This document shows positions 6,080 through 7,090 of a stretch of 7,090 nucleotides of DNA, one piece after another. The first letter of the stretch is position 1; every line of letters starts with the position of its first letter. The stretch spans positions 1 through 7,090 of the forward strand of contig JAUIAI010000128.1 of NCBI GenBank assembly GCA_030425615.1. The letters run 5' to 3'. The notes under the pieces are model-generated. The model worked only from the letters and a program-made list of their open reading frames with translations. It made no database searches and had not been told where the DNA came from. Source of the stretch: Gammaproteobacteria bacterium (GTDB lineage: Bacteria; Pseudomonadota; Gammaproteobacteria; Burkholderiales; Burkholderiaceae_E). The translations under genes were made by a program, and so were the position numbers.

Positions 6080-7090
6080 TCCGACAGCCGGAGACGGCGA
6101 GGCCGGAGACGGCGAGGCCGGTCAGCGTCCCTGGCTGGCACTGACGATCACACTGGCCACCCAGACCCTGGCCGCGCTCGGCCAGGGTGTGCCGGTCGTA
6201 CTGGCTCCGGCGGTTGCGCCGATGCTCGGCTACGCGCCCGAGAGGGTAGGGGTGTTCGTCGGGGTGGTCTATGTTCTGGCCATGCTCTCGGGACTCGCCG
6301 GCAGCGGTTACGTGAGGCGCTACGGCGCTCTGCGTTTCTGCCAGCTGACGGTGGTGCTGGCCGCGGTCGGTCTGGCGGTCATGCCGGCCGGAATTCTGCC
6401 CTTGCTTCTGCTGGGCGCCGTCGGCATCGGCACGGCCTACGGTCTCGCCAATCCGAGCGCGGCCGACATGCTCGGGCGCCACGCGCCGGCTCGCTCCCGA
6501 GGCCTGATCTTTTCGCTCAAGCAAACCGGTGTGCCACTGGGCGTCGCGCTCGCGGGCCTGATCGCTCCCTGGCTCTTTCTCATGCTCGGATGGCGCGCCG
6601 CCTTCTGGATCGTCGCCGCCGCGTTCCTGATCGTCAGTCTCGCCATGCAGCCCGCGCGCCGCATCTTCGACCGGGATCTCGACCATTCGATCCGGCTCGG
6701 CGGCCTGTCCGTGGTGACGCCCCTGAGGCTGGTCTTTGCGCGGCCGGGACTGCGGCGGCTGGCGTGGACGTCGCTCGTGTACGCGGTCACCCAGATCTGT
6801 CTGCTGACCTTTCTCGTCAGCTATCTGCATCTGGAGCACGGCTTCGGGCTGGCGGCGGCCGCGGCGGTCCTCTCCGGTGCGCAACTTGCCAGTATCGCCG
6901 GACGTCCGTTCTGGGGGCACGTGGCCGATCGCTACGTGAAGCCAGCCACGTTGCTCGGTGTGCTCGGGCTCATCATGGGGGTGACCTGCGGGGCGCTCGC
7001 CGCGCTTCCGGCCTCACCGCCTCTGGCGCTGGTCTACGCCGTGAGCCTGGCCTGTGCCGCCACCGCCATTGCCTGGAACGGAGTCTTCTA
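6072..7090 (+). CDS. MFS transporter, N-terminal part (runs off the window)
   Basis: The frame from GTG 6072 is open to the window end, giving 339 residues of a major facilitator superfamily permease. After a hydrophilic N-terminal tail (1-20), hydrophobic segments begin at WLALTITLA. A degenerate loop 2-3 motif, GSGYVRRYGALR, is at 77-88 and lacks the usual aspartate. SLKQTGVPLG (148-157) is a conserved TM5-type motif of a little-studied MFS subgroup. GHVADRY marks the loop between helices 8 and 9. The gene overlaps the phaA stop by eight bases, so the two are probably co-transcribed and translationally coupled. GGAG (6067-6070) is too close to the GTG for an ideal ribosome site, but no other in-frame start precedes the first membrane helix. 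The substrate is unknown. A small organic or aromatic acid would fit the neighbourhood, as inference only. Confidence 0.88.
   Translation, partial: MSDPTAGDGEAGDGEAGQRPWLALTITLATQTLAALGQGVPVVLAPAVAPMLGYAPERVGVFVGVVYVLAMLSGLAGSGYVRRYGALRFCQLTVVLAAVGLAVMPAGILPLLLLGAVGIGTAYGLANPSAADMLGRHAPARSRGLIFSLKQTGVPLGVALAGLIAPWLFLMLGWRAAFWIVAAAFLIVSLAMQPARRIFDRDLDHSIRLGGLSVVTPLRLVFARPGLRRLAWTSLVYAVTQICLLTFLVSYLHLEHGFGLAAAAAVLSGAQLASIAGRPFWGHVADRYVKPATLLGVLGLIMGVTCGALAALPASPPLALVYAVSLACAATAIAWNGVF
6087..6116 (+). repeat. Two perfect 15-base tandem repeats in the MFS N-terminal tail
   Basis: GCCGGAGACGGCGAG occurs twice head to tail (6087-6101 and 6102-6116), followed by a further GCCGG. The unit is in frame and encodes AGDGE twice in the acidic tail before the first membrane helix. 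The bases are identical in both copies, which suggests a recent slippage duplication. The length is a multiple of three, so the reading frame is kept. Confidence 0.9.

Noticed and set aside
5916..6920. Open frame of 334 codons on the minus strand across the end of phaA and the MFS gene
   Set aside because: It is highly hydrophilic and R/Q/G/H-rich, antisense to a thiolase C-terminus with all its motifs and to a clear multi-helix permease.

Overview
The window is GC-rich DNA, with G or C at most third codon positions, tightly packed with catabolic genes. The homologues recognisable by eye (Pseudomonas-type PobA with an AraC-type regulator, DauA-like dehydrogenase, Zoogloea-type PhaA) point to a free-living heterotrophic member of the Pseudomonadota (beta- or gamma-proteobacterial type). 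The sequence alone does not fix the genus. No RNA gene, insertion sequence, CRISPR array or prophage signal was seen.

Layout. (1) 1-1192, plus strand: the last codons of an unidentified gene, then a DauA-like FAD amino-acid dehydrogenase that starts within a few bases of the upstream stop. (2) 1242-2108, minus strand: an AraC/XylS-family regulator, convergent with the dehydrogenase and divergent from pobA, so most likely PobR. (3) 2109-2242: the shared pobR/pobA control region, with two GGCAA-containing half-sites in direct repeat 21 bp apart. (4) 2243-3812, plus strand: pobA (4-hydroxybenzoate 3-monooxygenase, all checked catalytic residues present) followed 7 bases later by a PaaI-type hotdog thioesterase. 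(5) 3821-4765, minus strand: an orphan protein with an HxD...H pattern like Fe(II)/2-oxoglutarate oxygenases. (6) 4766-4903: a divergent promoter region with a candidate sigma70 promoter and an operator-like dyad. (7) 4904-7090, plus strand: phaA (acetyl-CoA acetyltransferase), overlapping an MFS transporter that runs off the window.

How it fits together. PobA converts 4-hydroxybenzoate to protocatechuate, presumably under PobR control. The co-transcribed thioesterase could release hydroxybenzoate or another aryl acid from a CoA ester and so feed PobA. The protocatechuate ring-cleavage genes are not here, and the thiolase is of the acetoacetyl-CoA type, not the beta-ketoadipyl-CoA (PcaF) type. 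The thiolase and transporter therefore form a separate unit. Most of the window is ordinary aromatic and amino-acid catabolism. The less explained parts are the orphan oxygenase-like gene, the altered substrate pocket of the DauA-like enzyme, and the pobA-thioesterase pairing. I see no clear evidence of an undescribed multi-gene system.
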